The notes: generated by a model not told the origin, from the letters alone. DNA of 64,000 nucleotides from Roseiarcus sp963842835 (GCA_963842835.1 CAWJIB010000009.1:310001-374000); one strand, 5' to 3'; counted from the first letter of the stretch, positions 47,044-55,631 are shown. Program-made: numbers and translations.

Positions 47044-48614
47044 CTATTCGGCCGCGGCTCGCGCGGGATCTCTCGCGAAATCCTCGCCGAAATGATCGAG
47101 CGCGCTCAGCACGGGAAGCGGCGTCAGGCCGCCGAGCGCGCATAGCGACCCGTCCGTCAGCACCTCACAAAGATCGCGCAGAAGTTGGATGTTTTGTGGG
47201 CGGTCCCGGCCCGCGAGGATTTTGTCGACCGTCTCGACGCCGCGCGTCGAACCGATGCGGCACGGCGTGCACTTGCCGCAGCTCTCCGCGGCGCAAAAGG
47301 AAAAGGCGAAGCGCGCCTGCCGCGCCATGTCGACGGTGTCGTCGAAGACGACGATACCGCCATGCCCTAGCATGCCCTTGGCCGCGAGCATCGCCTCGTA
47401 GTCCAGCCGCGTGTCGATGAGGCTGGGGGAAAATAGGCGCCCAGGGGGCCGCCAACCTGCACCGCGCGCACGGGGCGGCCCGACCGCGTTCCGCCGCCGA
47501 AATCCTCGACCAACTGACGGATAGAGGCGCCGAAGGCGAGCTCGACGAGGCCGCCGCGCTTGATATTGCCGGCCAGTTGGAACGGCTGCGAGCCGCGCGA
47601 GCGCCCGACGCCGTATTCGGCGTAGGCCTTGCCGCCATGAGCGAGGATCCAAGGCGTCGAGGCGAAGCTCAACACGTTGTTGATGATGGTCGGCTTGCCG
47701 AACAGCCCGCGAATCGCCGGCAGCGGCGGCTTGGCGCGCACCTGGCCGCGCCTGCCTTCCAGGCTCTCCAGCAGCGACGTCTCCTCGCCGCAGATATAGG
47801 CGCCCGCGCCGAGCCGCGCTTCGATGTCGAAGGCCCGGCCCGGACCCAGGGCGTTCCGCCCCAACAGCCCGGCGGCGCGCGCGCGCTCGAGGGCGGCCGA
47901 AAACCTCGCGAAGGCGTGCGGATATTCGGAGCGGATATAGACGTAGCCGCGGGTCGCGCCGACGGCGAGCGCGGCGATCGCCATGCCCTCGATCAGCAGG
48001 AACGGATCGCCCTCCAGCAGCATGCGGTCGGCGAACGTGCCGCTGTCGCCTTCGTCGGCGTTGCAAACGACGTATTTCTGGTCGGCCGCAGCGCCGGCGA
48101 CCGTGCCCCACTTGATTCCCGTGGGAAAGCCGGCGCCGCCGCGCCCGCGCAAGCCCGAAGCGACGACTTCCTCGATCGTGCGCTCGGGCCCCAGCGCGAT
48201 CGCTTGGGCGAGCCCCGCCAGGCCGCCGTGCCGGCGATAATCCTCGAGCGAGAGAGGATCGACGACGCCGCAACGCGCAAAAATCAGCCGCTGCTGGTTT
48301 TTGAGATAGGGGATCTCGTCGACGAGCCCGAGCGCCTTGGGGTGCGCGCCGGCGGCGAGAAACCCCGCGTCGAACAGCGAGGGCGCGTCGCCGGGAACAA
48401 TCGGACCATAGGCGAAACGGCCCTTGTGGGTATCCACCTCGATCATCGGCTCCAGCCAGAAGAGGCCGCGCGAGCCGGTGCGCACGCGCTCGACCTCGAT
48501 CCCGCGCGCCCGCGCCTCCTCGGCGATGGCGTGCGCCACCCTGTCGGCGCCGACGGAAAGGGCGGCCGAATCGGCGGGAATGTAGACGCGCGCGCTCATG
48601 GCCGCCCGGTTCAT
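47044..48614 (-). pseudogene. fdsB: NAD-dependent formate dehydrogenase beta (FMN/NADH) subunit, frame broken by one base
   Basis: The subunit passes electrons from the iron-sulfur chain to NAD+ through FMN. The first frame (48614 to about 47430) has the thioredoxin-like N-terminus, GLRGRGGAGFPTGIKWGTV (FMN), CNADEGDSGTFADRMLLEG and GAYICGEETSLLESLEG (NAD). It continues correctly to VGGPLGAYFPP and then goes wrong. The correct continuation (SLIDTRLDYEAMLAAKGMLG; SCGKCTPCRIGSTRG, the [4Fe-4S] site) is in another frame down to 47044. Restoring one base in the run of five G (plus strand 47425-47429) repairs the gene, so a homopolymer sequencing error is likely. The start at 48614 overlaps the fdsG stop (ATGA). 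Confidence 0.88.
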
Positions 48615-49093
48615 GGCCGCTTCTCGCCGGTTCGCGCGACGATTTCGTCGATGGCGGCGCGATCGAGCCGGCCGATCGGCTCGCCGTCGAGCAGCGCCGC
48701 GGGCGAAAGCGCGCAATTTCCCAGGCAATAGACGGTCTCGACGCCGAGCGGCGCGTCGGCGTCGGCGCGGTCGACCTCGAGGCCGTGGGCGTGGCTGAGA
48801 TGGGCGACCAGATCCTCGCAGCCGAGCGCCTGGCAGGACTCGGCGCGGCAAAGCTTGAGCACCGCGCCGTCCACCGGCGTCCGGCGGAAATCGTGGTAGA
48901 AGCTCACGACGCCATGGACTTCGGCCTTGGAGACATTGAGCGCCTCGGCGATCGCGGGGATCGCGGAATCGTCGATATAGCCGAAGCGTTCCTGCAACGC
49001 GTGCAGGATCGGCAGGACGGCGCCGGGCTCGGCGCTCTTCGCTGTGATCAAAACGCGCGCCTGGGCGTCGTCCCAAGGCGTCCTGCCCGTCAT
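48611..49093 (-). CDS. fdsG: NAD-dependent formate dehydrogenase gamma subunit
   Basis: This protein of about 160 residues is a NuoE-like [2Fe-2S] protein. Cluster ligands lie in CRAESCQALGCED and VYCLGNCALSPAALLDG. VLPILHALQERFGYIDDSAIPAIAEALNVS is the typical helical N-terminus. ATG at 49093 was chosen because ggaggg lies 5 bases before. It is the first gene of the fds operon, about 140 bases after lysR on the same strand, with an operator-like dyad in between. Confidence 0.95.
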   Translation of the reverse strand: MTGRTPWDDAQARVLITAKSAEPGAVLPILHALQERFGYIDDSAIPAIAEALNVSKAEVHGVVSFYHDFRRTPVDGAVLKLCRAESCQALGCEDLVAHLSHAHGLEVDRADADAPLGVETVYCLGNCALSPAALLDGEPIGRLDRAAIDEIVARTGEKRP

Positions 49094-49217
49094 CTCGGAC
49101 CCTCCCGACAGTACGGGCGGCGTCTCTTCGCGCCCGCCCCGTCCCAAAAGTATCAACTCTTCCATTTAAGAATCTCTCAGCGCGCGAAGCGATGCAAATC
49201 GAATGTTCGCACCGGTC

Positions 49218-49234
49218 GATAGAAGAAATCTATC
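49218..49234 (-). promoter_or_regulatory. LysR-type operator candidate upstream of fdsG
   Basis: The dyad GATAG-N7-CTATC (contains ATAG-N7-CTAT, which fits the LysR T-N11-A rule) lies 125-141 bases before fdsG and touches the lysR stop codon. The identical dyad with the same spacing lies upstream of lysR at 50189-50205. Confidence 0.65.
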
Positions 49235-50156
49235 AAACGGCCTCCATCTTGACCGGCGCGACGATGAGGGCGCCGATGTCGGCGGGCTGCTCCATGGCGA
49301 AAAGATTGCGCGCGAGCGGAGCGGGAGGGTCGCGGTCGGCCATGATCAGGCCGATGGTGCGGCGCGCGGTCGGCTCGACGAGTTCGACGGCGCGCGTATT
49401 GCGGGGAATGCCGAAGAACTGCAGCAATTGCCGCGGCACGATCGACGACCATCGGCCGGAGCTGGCGTGCGAGACGAGATTGAAGATCGAGTTGGTTTCG
49501 ACCGAGGGCTTGGGCGTCTCGCCGACCGAGCGGAACACGCCGTCGACGATGCGGCGGTTCTGCATGTCGGGCGTCAGCAGGCACAGCGGCGCCGCGGCGG
49601 CCTCTTTCCAAGTGATCGTTCGCCGGTCGGCGTAGCGGCCCGAGGCGGGGGTCAGAAAGACATATTCTTCCTGATAGATAGGCTTGGCCTTCACCCGCTC
49701 CAGCGGCTCGTTGTCGAGATAGGTGAGGCCGACGTCGAGCTCGAAATCCTCGATGCCGCGCTGAATCTCCTGCGAGGTCAGCGACAGCACGGTGACGGTG
49801 ACTTGGGGAAAGCGCGCGGTGAAGGGCGCGGTGAGCTGCGAGACGATCGGCAGCGCGGTCGGGATGGCGCCGAGGCGCAGCCGGCCGGAAAGGCCTTTGT
49901 CCAGCTCTTCGATGTCTCTTCGCATGACCTCGGCTTCGGCGAGGATGCGATGGGCGTGCTCCAGCGCGAGCCGGCCCTGCCTCGTCAGGCCGACGAAGCG
50001 ATGGCCGCGTTCGACGATGGGCGCGCCGAGATCCTCCTCGAGCTGGCGAATCGCCGCCGAAAGCGTGGGCTGCGTCACATGGCATGCGTCCGCGGCCCGG
50101 CCGAAATGCTTTTCGCGCGCCAGCGCCACCAGATATTCCAACTGCCGCAGCACCAT
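49233..50156 (-). CDS. LysR-family regulator of the formate dehydrogenase operon
   Basis: This protein of about 307 residues has the N-terminal winged helix-turn-helix MVLRQLEYLVALAREKHFGRAADACHVT (given in two blocks: LVALAREKHFGRAAD and THQ-type helix VTQPTLSAAIRQLEEDLG). A LysR substrate-binding domain follows (about 90-295). It lies directly before fdsG on the same strand, the usual place of the fds regulator, and may respond to formate. A matching dyad before its own gene suggests autoregulation. ATG at 50156 was chosen because the family begins (M)xLRQLEYLV. Confidence 0.9.
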   Translation of the reverse strand: MVLRQLEYLVALAREKHFGRAADACHVTQPTLSAAIRQLEEDLGAPIVERGHRFVGLTRQGRLALEHAHRILAEAEVMRRDIEELDKGLSGRLRLGAIPTALPIVSQLTAPFTARFPQVTVTVLSLTSQEIQRGIEDFELDVGLTYLDNEPLERVKAKPIYQEEYVFLTPASGRYADRRTITWKEAAAAPLCLLTPDMQNRRIVDGVFRSVGETPKPSVETNSIFNLVSHASSGRWSSIVPRQLLQFFGIPRNTRAVELVEPTARRTIGLIMADRDPPAPLARNLFAMEQPADIGALIVAPVKMEAV

Positions 50157-50188
50157 GGCGCGCAATCTAGCGGGCGCGCGTCTTCCGC

Positions 50189-50205
50189 GATAGTCCCTCT
50201 CTATC
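50189..50205 (-). promoter_or_regulatory. LysR-type operator candidate upstream of lysR
   Basis: GATAG-N7-CTATC lies 33-49 bases before the lysR start and about 60 bases before the divergent SCO gene. It has the same half-sites and spacing as the dyad at 49218-49234, so both are likely bound by the same LysR protein. Confidence 0.65.
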
Positions 50206-50266
50206 GATTGCGGCGGCGGCGGCTTGGCGTTATGGAGACGCCGCCCCACCAGCACGGGAGCGGTCC

Positions 50267-50875
50267 TTGAGCCCAGCCAAATCGCGCGGCAAATCCTCCC
50301 GTTCGGATTCTCCGACGCGCCCGCTCGCGATCGCGGTCGCGGTGATCGCGCTCATTGGCATAGGGATTTGGATCGCGGCGACGCCGGCGCGCAACCCGAG
50401 TTCGCTGATCGGCGGGCCGTTCTCGCTGCAAACCGGCGACGGCAAGACGCTGACCGACGCCGACATGAAGGGTCGGCCCTTCCTCGTCTATTTCGGCTAC
50501 ACCCACTGCCCGGACATCTGCCCGACGACGCTCGCGCAAATCTCGGACGCGCTGCGCCGCCTGCCGGGCAAGCCGCTGCGCACCCTCTTCGTCACCGTCG
50601 ATCCCGAGCGCGACACCGCGGCGATGATGGCCGATTACGTCAGCAGCTTCGATCCGCGCATCGTCGGCCTTTCCGGGAGCCCGGAGCAAATCGCCGCGAT
50701 CGAGAAGGCCTATCGCGTCTATGCGCGCAAAGGGCCGGCGCAGGCCAACGGCGACTATTCGATGGACCATTCCTCGGTGGTCTATCTCATGGACGCCAAC
50801 GGCGCCTTCGTCGAGGCGCTCAATATGGAACGCCCGCCCGAGGAAATCGCCAAGGAGCTGGCGGCCTATTTCTGA
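50267..50875 (+). CDS. SCO1/SenC/PrrC-family copper chaperone
   Basis: This 202-residue thioredoxin-fold protein has an N-terminal membrane anchor (about 19-38, LAIAVAVIALIGIGIWIAAT). The copper-binding motif is YTHCPDICPTT (CxxxC) and the conserved His lies in SMDHSSVVYLMD. The family helps assemble the CuA site of cytochrome oxidase. The start is TTG at 50267, chosen because gggag lies 7 bases upstream and no ATG is available. It is divergent from lysR and convergent with hisF. Confidence 0.9.
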   Translation: MSPAKSRGKSSRSDSPTRPLAIAVAVIALIGIGIWIAATPARNPSSLIGGPFSLQTGDGKTLTDADMKGRPFLVYFGYTHCPDICPTTLAQISDALRRLPGKPLRTLFVTVDPERDTAAMMADYVSSFDPRIVGLSGSPEQIAAIEKAYRVYARKGPAQANGDYSMDHSSVVYLMDANGAFVEALNMERPPEEIAKELAAYF

Positions 50876-50901
50876 GCCGCCGGCGGGACCGGGTTGCGCC
50901 C

Positions 50902-51675
50902 TCAATCCATCCGCATCGGGATGCCCGCCGCCGCCATGCGCTGCTTGGCTTGGCGGATGGTGAATTCACCGAAGTGGAAGATCGAGGCCGCGAGCACCGC
51001 GCTGGCGTGACCCTCCAGGACGCCGGCGACGAGATGGTCGAGGGTTCCCACCCCGCCCGACGCGATGACGGGAATCGTCACCGCGTCGGCGACGGCGCGG
51101 GTCAGCGGGATGTCGAAGCCGGTCTTGGCGCCGTCGCGGTCCATCGAGGTCAGCAGGATTTCGCCGGCGCCCAGCGCGGCGACTTCGCGCGCGTAATCGA
51201 CCACGTCGATCCCCGTCGGGCGGCGGCCGCCATGGGTGAAGATCTCCCAGCGCGCCGGCTCGCCGGGCTTGAAGACCTGCTTGGCGTCGATGGCGACGAC
51301 GACGCATTGGCTGCCGAATTTCTCCGCCGCGGCGCGCACGATCCGGCGATCGGCGACGGCGGCCGAATTGATCGAGACCTTGTCGGCGCCGGCGAGCAGG
51401 AGATTGCGGATGTCCTCGATCGTGCGCACGCCTCCTCCGACCGTCAGCGGCATGAAGCAGACTTCGGCGGTGCGCCGGACGACGTCGATCAGGGTGCCGC
51501 GATTCTCGTGGCTCGCGGCGATGTCGAGAAAGCACAATTCGTCCGCGCCCGCCTTGTCGTAGGCGATGGCGCATTCCACGGGATCGCCGGCGTCGCGCAG
51601 ATCGACGAATTGGACGCCCTTGACGACCCGGCCGTCCTTGACGTCCAGGCAGGGAATGAGGCGCGACTTAAGCAT
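50902..51675 (-). CDS. hisF: Imidazole glycerol phosphate synthase, cyclase subunit
   Basis: This 257-residue (beta-alpha)8 barrel closes the imidazole ring using ammonia from HisH. The catalytic Asp11 is in LIPCLDVKDGRVVKG, and the second Asp in LLTSMDRDGAKTGFD. Phosphate-binding loops GGGVRTIEDI and IASGGVGTLDHL are present. It overlaps hisA by 8 bases and ends the block hisB-DUF2628-hisH-hisA-hisF. Confidence 0.97.
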   Translation of the reverse strand: MLKSRLIPCLDVKDGRVVKGVQFVDLRDAGDPVECAIAYDKAGADELCFLDIAASHENRGTLIDVVRRTAEVCFMPLTVGGGVRTIEDIRNLLLAGADKVSINSAAVADRRIVRAAAEKFGSQCVVVAIDAKQVFKPGEPARWEIFTHGGRRPTGIDVVDYAREVAALGAGEILLTSMDRDGAKTGFDIPLTRAVADAVTIPVIASGGVGTLDHLVAGVLEGHASAVLAASIFHFGEFTIRQAKQRMAAAGIPMRMD

Positions 51676-52411
51676 GCCGGGCCTCCGCTGAGCGGATCAG
51701 CGCCAGCGCCTCGCGCGGATCGAGCCGTCCGTCGTAGAGCGCGCGCCCCGATATGGCGCCGGCCAGACGCGCGCAATCGGGTTCGAGCAGGCGTTTGACG
51801 TCCTCGATCGAGGCGAGCCCGCCCGAGGCGATGACGGGGATGGCGACAGCTTCGGCGAGCGCCATGGTCGCCGCGATATTGAGCCCCTGCAACACGCCGT
51901 CGCGGCTGATGTCGGTGTAGATGAGCGCCGCGACGCCGGCGTCCTCGAAGCGGCGGCCGAGGTCGAGCGCGGAAATATCCGACGTCTTGGCCCAGCCGTC
52001 GACGGCGACGCGGCCCTCGCGCGCGTCGATGCCGACCGCGATGCGGCCGGGGTTGCACCGCGCCGCCTCCTGCACGAAGGCGGGATCTTGGACCGCGGCG
52101 GTGCCGATGATGACGCGCGCGACGCCCTTTTCGAGCCAGCCGTTCACAGTCTTCATGTCGCGCACGCCGCCGCCGAGCTGCACTTTCAGCGTCACGCTGG
52201 AGAGAATGCGTTCGACCGCCGAGGCGTTCATCGGCTTGCCCGCGAAGGCGCCGTCGAGATCGACGACGTGCAGCCAGTCGAAGCCTTGGCTCGCGAAAAC
52301 CCGCGCCTGCGCGGCCGGGTCGGTGTTGAACACGGTCGCCTGCGCCATGTCGCCGCGAACGAGGCGCACGCACTCGCCGCTCTTGAGGTCGATAGCCGGG
52401 AAAAGAATCAC
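51668..52411 (-). CDS. hisA: Phosphoribosylformimino-5-aminoimidazole carboxamide ribotide isomerase
   Basis: This barrel enzyme of about 247 residues carries out the Amadori step (ProFAR to PRFAR). Catalytic Asp is in LFPAIDLKSGECVRLVRG, the second acid in ALIYTDISRDGVLQG, and loops GGGVRDMKTV and VIASGGLASIEDV bind phosphates. The GTG start at 52411 overlaps the hisH stop (GTGA), so the two are coupled. Confidence 0.96.
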   Translation of the reverse strand: MILFPAIDLKSGECVRLVRGDMAQATVFNTDPAAQARVFASQGFDWLHVVDLDGAFAGKPMNASAVERILSSVTLKVQLGGGVRDMKTVNGWLEKGVARVIIGTAAVQDPAFVQEAARCNPGRIAVGIDAREGRVAVDGWAKTSDISALDLGRRFEDAGVAALIYTDISRDGVLQGLNIAATMALAEAVAIPVIASGGLASIEDVKRLLEPDCARLAGAISGRALYDGRLDPREALALIRSAEARHA

Positions 52412-53058
52412 GGGCGCCACTTCAGGAAATTGGCGATCAGGGCCAGGCCGAGCTTCTGGCTCTTCTCGGGATGGAACTGCGTGCCGAGGATATTGTCGCG
52501 CGCGACGGCGGCGGTGATCGGCCCGCCGTAGTCGGCGGTGGCGACGATGTCCGCGGGATCGACCGGGTAGAGCTGGTAGGAATGGACGAAATAGGCGTGC
52601 AGGCCGTTCTCGCCGGTCGCAATTCCCTCGAATGCGGGATGCGCGCGCTTCATCGTCAGCGTGTTCCAGCCCATGTGCGGGATTTTCAAGCCGGGGATCT
52701 CGGGAAGGATCGGCGCGACGTCGCCGTGGATCCAATCGAGTCCGGCGACGATTTCATGTTCGAGCCCGCGCGTCGCCATCAGCTGCATGCCGACGCATAT
52801 GCCGAGGAACGGTCGGCCGCGGCGGCGCACCGTCTCTTCCAGCGCCTCGACCATGCCGGGAACGGCGTCGAGCCCGCGTCGGCAATCGGCGAAGGCGCCG
52901 ACGCCGGGCAGAACGATGTGCTCGGCGCGCACGACGTCCTCGGGGCGCCCCGTCACCTTGACTTCGCGCGAAAGGCCCGCTTCGCGAGCGGCGCGCTCGA
53001 ACGCCTTGTGGGCCGAGTGCAGATTGCCCGAGCCGTAGTCGACGATCGCGACGCTCAT
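52408..53058 (-). CDS. hisH: Imidazole glycerol phosphate synthase, glutaminase subunit
   Basis: This 216-residue class I glutamine amidotransferase supplies ammonia to HisF. The nucleophile Cys is in FLGICVGMQLMATRG, and the His-Glu pair in LGTQFHPEKSQKLG. The N-terminal SVAIVDYGSGNLHS is typical. It is flanked by the DUF2628 gene (1-base gap) and hisA (4-base overlap). Confidence 0.97.
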   Translation of the reverse strand: MSVAIVDYGSGNLHSAHKAFERAAREAGLSREVKVTGRPEDVVRAEHIVLPGVGAFADCRRGLDAVPGMVEALEETVRRRGRPFLGICVGMQLMATRGLEHEIVAGLDWIHGDVAPILPEIPGLKIPHMGWNTLTMKRAHPAFEGIATGENGLHAYFVHSYQLYPVDPADIVATADYGGPITAAVARDNILGTQFHPEKSQKLGLALIANFLKWRP

Positions 53059-53059
53059 G

Positions 53060-53533
53060 TCAGCGGCCCGCCTCCGGGAACAGCCCGAGAACCTGCGGCG
53101 GCGCCGAAGACGGCGGGGCGGCGCGAGGCCGCGGGGCGGCGCGCGGCGGCGGCGGCGCGGCGAAGGCGCGCTCGAAAAAGCCGCGTTCAGCGGTCGACGA
53201 ATCGGCGGCGCAAATGACGTCGGCCAGGGGCCGCCCGCGGCGCGCCAGCGCGGCGCCCTGCAAGGCGCGGCCCTCGAGGCCGAGGTAGAGCGCGCTTAAG
53301 GCATAAAGCCAGACGGCCGCGTCCGCGCCGAAGACGTCCTGGACGAGGGCGAGGGCGACGAGCGCGGCGCCGAGGATCCAAAGCGCGAGCGGGCGCCACA
53401 GCCGATGGGCGAGGAGCCACATCGGCCCGAACACAAACGCGGCCGCGCAGAAACCGAGCTTGAGGAATTTCGCGCGCTCGAGCGTCGCCGCGTCGCCGTC
53501 GCCGGCCGGACAATGCACCGCATAGATCGCCAT
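53060..53533 (-). CDS. DUF2628-family membrane protein
   Basis: This 157-residue protein has two or three hydrophobic segments (about 27-80), including FLKLGFCAAAFVFGPMWLLA, and a Pro/Ala-rich C-terminal tail. A DUF2628 gene sits between hisB and hisH in many Rhizobiales. Its function is unknown. Its place between histidine genes looks like hitch-hiking in the operon rather than a role in the pathway, but this is a guess. Confidence 0.8.
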   Translation of the reverse strand: MAIYAVHCPAGDGDAATLERAKFLKLGFCAAAFVFGPMWLLAHRLWRPLALWILGAALVALALVQDVFGADAAVWLYALSALYLGLEGRALQGAALARRGRPLADVICAADSSTAERGFFERAFAAPPPPRAAPRPRAAPPSSAPPQVLGLFPEAGR

Positions 53534-53578
53534 TTGCTTATGGCCGCCCGTTCCGGACGGCCTCCTCTGCCTAATGTC

Positions 53579-54166
53579 TTACAGCGCGCCCTTGGTCGAG
53601 GGAACGCGCGCGGCCTGCCGAGGGTCGATTGCAAGTGCGGCGCCAAGCGCGCGCGCCACGCCCTTGAAGCAGGATTCGGCGATATGGTGGCTGTTGGCCC
53701 CATAAAGCGTTTCGATATGCAGCGTGAGGCCGGCATGGACGCTAAGCGCCTGAAAGAACTCGCGCACCAGCTCGACGTCGAACGCGCCGATCTTCTGCGT
53801 CGGGAATTCGACGCGAAAGACCAGAAACGGCCGGCCGGAGACGTCGAGCGCGACGCGCGTCAGCGCCTCGTCCATCGGCAGCAGGCAATCGGCGTAGCGC
53901 GCGACGCCGCGCTTGTCGCCGAGCGCCTGGCGAAGCGCCTGGCCGAGCGCGATGCCGACGTCCTCGACGGTGTGGTGGTCGTCGATGTGCCGATCGCCCT
54001 CGGCGCGGATGGTCATGTCGATGAGGGAATGGCGCGCGAGCTGATCGAGCATGTGATCGAAGAAGCCGACGCCGGTCACGACGTCCGCCTTGCCCGAACC
54101 GTCGAGGTCGACGGCGATCTCGATCGCGGTCTCGTTGGTCTTGCGCGATATAGCGCCCTTGCGCAT
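53579..54166 (-). CDS. hisB: Imidazoleglycerol-phosphate dehydratase
   Basis: This 195-residue Mn-dependent enzyme dehydrates imidazoleglycerol phosphate. Metal ligands lie in GFFDHMLDQLARHSL, DDHHTVEDVGIALGQAL and NSHHIAESCFKGVARALG. It is monofunctional, without the phosphatase domain of the enterobacterial protein. It is the first gene of the histidine block, and the region before it carries a large inverted repeat. Confidence 0.96.
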   Translation of the reverse strand: MRKGAISRKTNETAIEIAVDLDGSGKADVVTGVGFFDHMLDQLARHSLIDMTIRAEGDRHIDDHHTVEDVGIALGQALRQALGDKRGVARYADCLLPMDEALTRVALDVSGRPFLVFRVEFPTQKIGAFDVELVREFFQALSVHAGLTLHIETLYGANSHHIAESCFKGVARALGAALAIDPRQAARVPSTKGAL

Positions 54167-54330
54167 GGTCTGCCCTTCAAATGGCTAAGATTTAGGCGGC
54201 GTGATAGCAAGCCCAGCGCCGCTTGGCCACCCGATAACGCGGGATCGCGTCGCGAAGAGCTTAATCCCTAATTCTCGCATCGCGCGTCCCGTCTCCGCAA
54301 AGCCGGGTGCGGGCGCCAGCTTGGCAGGGA

Positions 54331-54472
54331 GCGCCGTCGACCTCACGGAGGCCTCTTTTTCCGAAGTTTTGAGGCTGTCAATGGCGCGCAATTGCGCGCC
54401 GCCTTCGGCGGTCGAAGACCATTGACAGCCTCAAAACTTCGGAAGTTCATGCTTCCATGAGGTCGACGGCGC
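54331..54472. repeat. Large multi-arm inverted repeat upstream of hisB
   Basis: Outer arms of 15 bases (54331-54345 with 54458-54472) and inner arms of 24 bases (54361-54384 with 54419-54442) are both perfect. The asymmetric pieces between them do not pair. The centre holds an 18-bp perfect palindrome ggcgcgcaattgcgcgcc (54383-54400) and a small ccgcc-ttc-ggcgg hairpin (54400-54412). It lies in the 451-base gene-free stretch 54167-54617, at the edge of lower-GC DNA. It may be a non-autonomous mobile element, a cruciform-forming site or a structured RNA. Confidence 0.85.
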
Positions 54473-54500
54473 GGTGTGTGGCGGAGAGGGACCGGGGCGG

Positions 54501-54527
54501 TTCTCGCCTAGCCACATTCTCGCCTAG
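54501..54527. repeat. Direct repeat ttctcgcctag, twice, before the secreted-protein gene
   Basis: The 11-bp unit occurs at 54501-54511 and 54517-54527, so starts are 16 bases apart. It lies about 90 bases upstream of the start at 54618. It may be a regulator site. Confidence 0.5.
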
Positions 54528-54617
54528 AAACTCTGGAGCATTGTGTCGGATCATGAAAGACTGCGGTGCGTACGCTGTCCCGGTAGACCCCTGTTCCCCG
54601 TAAACGCGGAGAGTGCA

Positions 54618-55160
54618 ATGCGTGGAATTGGCGTCCTTGTCGGCCTCATAATGGCATCCTCAGCGTGGGCTAGCGAGGCCAGAGTCGGGAGTTGGTTGGT
54701 GGACGCCAGCCAAGACCCGATAACTGATAAGCCGCGCGCTTTCGCTGTCGCAAATGCAGCGAGCCCGGCAGGCGCATGGATTAAAATAATTTGCGTGAAC
54801 GGAATTCCAGGTATCAATTTTGGCTTACCGCAGATCGCGTTCAAGAAAGCTGAAAAGCCCGCAGTTATAGTGAGAATTGATAAGTCTCCTGCTATTATTG
54901 CTTATTACAATGGTATTGATGGCCCTATTGTTGGTGCCGCGCTCAGTAGGTCAACCTATGCAGCTCTCTCTAAGGCAAATACAATTAATGTTCGTATTGT
55001 TAGAGAAAGCCGTGAAACTTTCGATTTTGTGTTCAACTTAGCCGGAACATTCCAGGCGTTCGGGTCTCTTTTTAAGGCATGCCCCATCGAAAATGCGCGT
55101 GACGCCTCGCCAAAAGCGTACGACCCATCTGCGCCATTATTCGCCGACGAACCCAAATAG
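54618..55160 (+). CDS. Small secreted protein of unknown function (lower-GC islet)
   Basis: This protein of about 180 residues begins with a clear signal peptide (MRGIGVLVGLIMASSAWASE). The mature part has WLVDASQDPITDKPRAFAVA and CVNGIPGINFGLPQIAF, a beta-rich pattern vaguely like IalB or VasI-type periplasmic proteins; I would not name a family. ATG at 54618 was chosen because ggag lies 9 bases before. Codon use is far more AT-rich (aataatt, gttattat) than in the neighbouring genes, suggesting transfer. Confidence 0.6.
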   Translation: MRGIGVLVGLIMASSAWASEARVGSWLVDASQDPITDKPRAFAVANAASPAGAWIKIICVNGIPGINFGLPQIAFKKAEKPAVIVRIDKSPAIIAYYNGIDGPIVGAALSRSTYAALSKANTINVRIVRESRETFDFVFNLAGTFQAFGSLFKACPIENARDASPKAYDPSAPLFADEPK

Positions 55161-55258
55161 CACGGCAATGGTTTCGCCCATTGGCGGTGCGGCCCAGGTG
55201 GATGACAGCGAAAGGTTACATAACCACTTATTGCAATCTTGCGAATTCGAATTCGGGG

Positions 55259-55558
55259 TTAAGCAAGCTGCCGCCGTAATTCTTTAATTATTCGTGATCG
55301 CGCCGCCACCTTGAGCTTCAACTCCAGTGCTTTCATGACGCCCAACAACGTCGTCAATTGAGGATTGCCGTTTTCTCTCAGAGTCCATTTCGAAAGTTTA
55401 CGAAGGATTACCAAGTTTTCGAAACATAAGCCGGTTCGACGCGAAACGCGGGATTGCGAGGGCTGTTCAGTTGAGATTTTCCCAATCCTCGGCCAATCTG
55501 CGGCGACGGTCGAACCGTGTGATCGATCTCTCGACCGAAGCTTGTACAATGCTGCCAA
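55259..55558 (-). pseudogene. Remnant of an addiction-module antitoxin (HigA/COG3636-like)
   Basis: The last 45 codons read LRENGNPQLTTLLGVMKALELKLKVAA. This matches the end of the HTH antitoxins of the HI1420/COG3636 type (consensus LSENGNPRLSTLLKVLKALGL). The region before it lacks the expected helix-turn-helix and shows no good start, and no toxin gene accompanies it. It looks like a decayed antitoxin in the lower-GC islet. Confidence 0.45.
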
Positions 55559-55631
55559 GGATCGTTTAGCTTGGTGTTACAGTGTTTTGAGGACAACATA
55601 CTCAGTTTGCTTCGCGCGCGTCGATTCAGAG

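Noticed and set aside
49163..49200. Promoter of fdsG (ttgcat ... ttaaat on the minus strand)
   Set aside because: The boxes are poor and spacing is unclear; only the dyad upstream is worth reporting.
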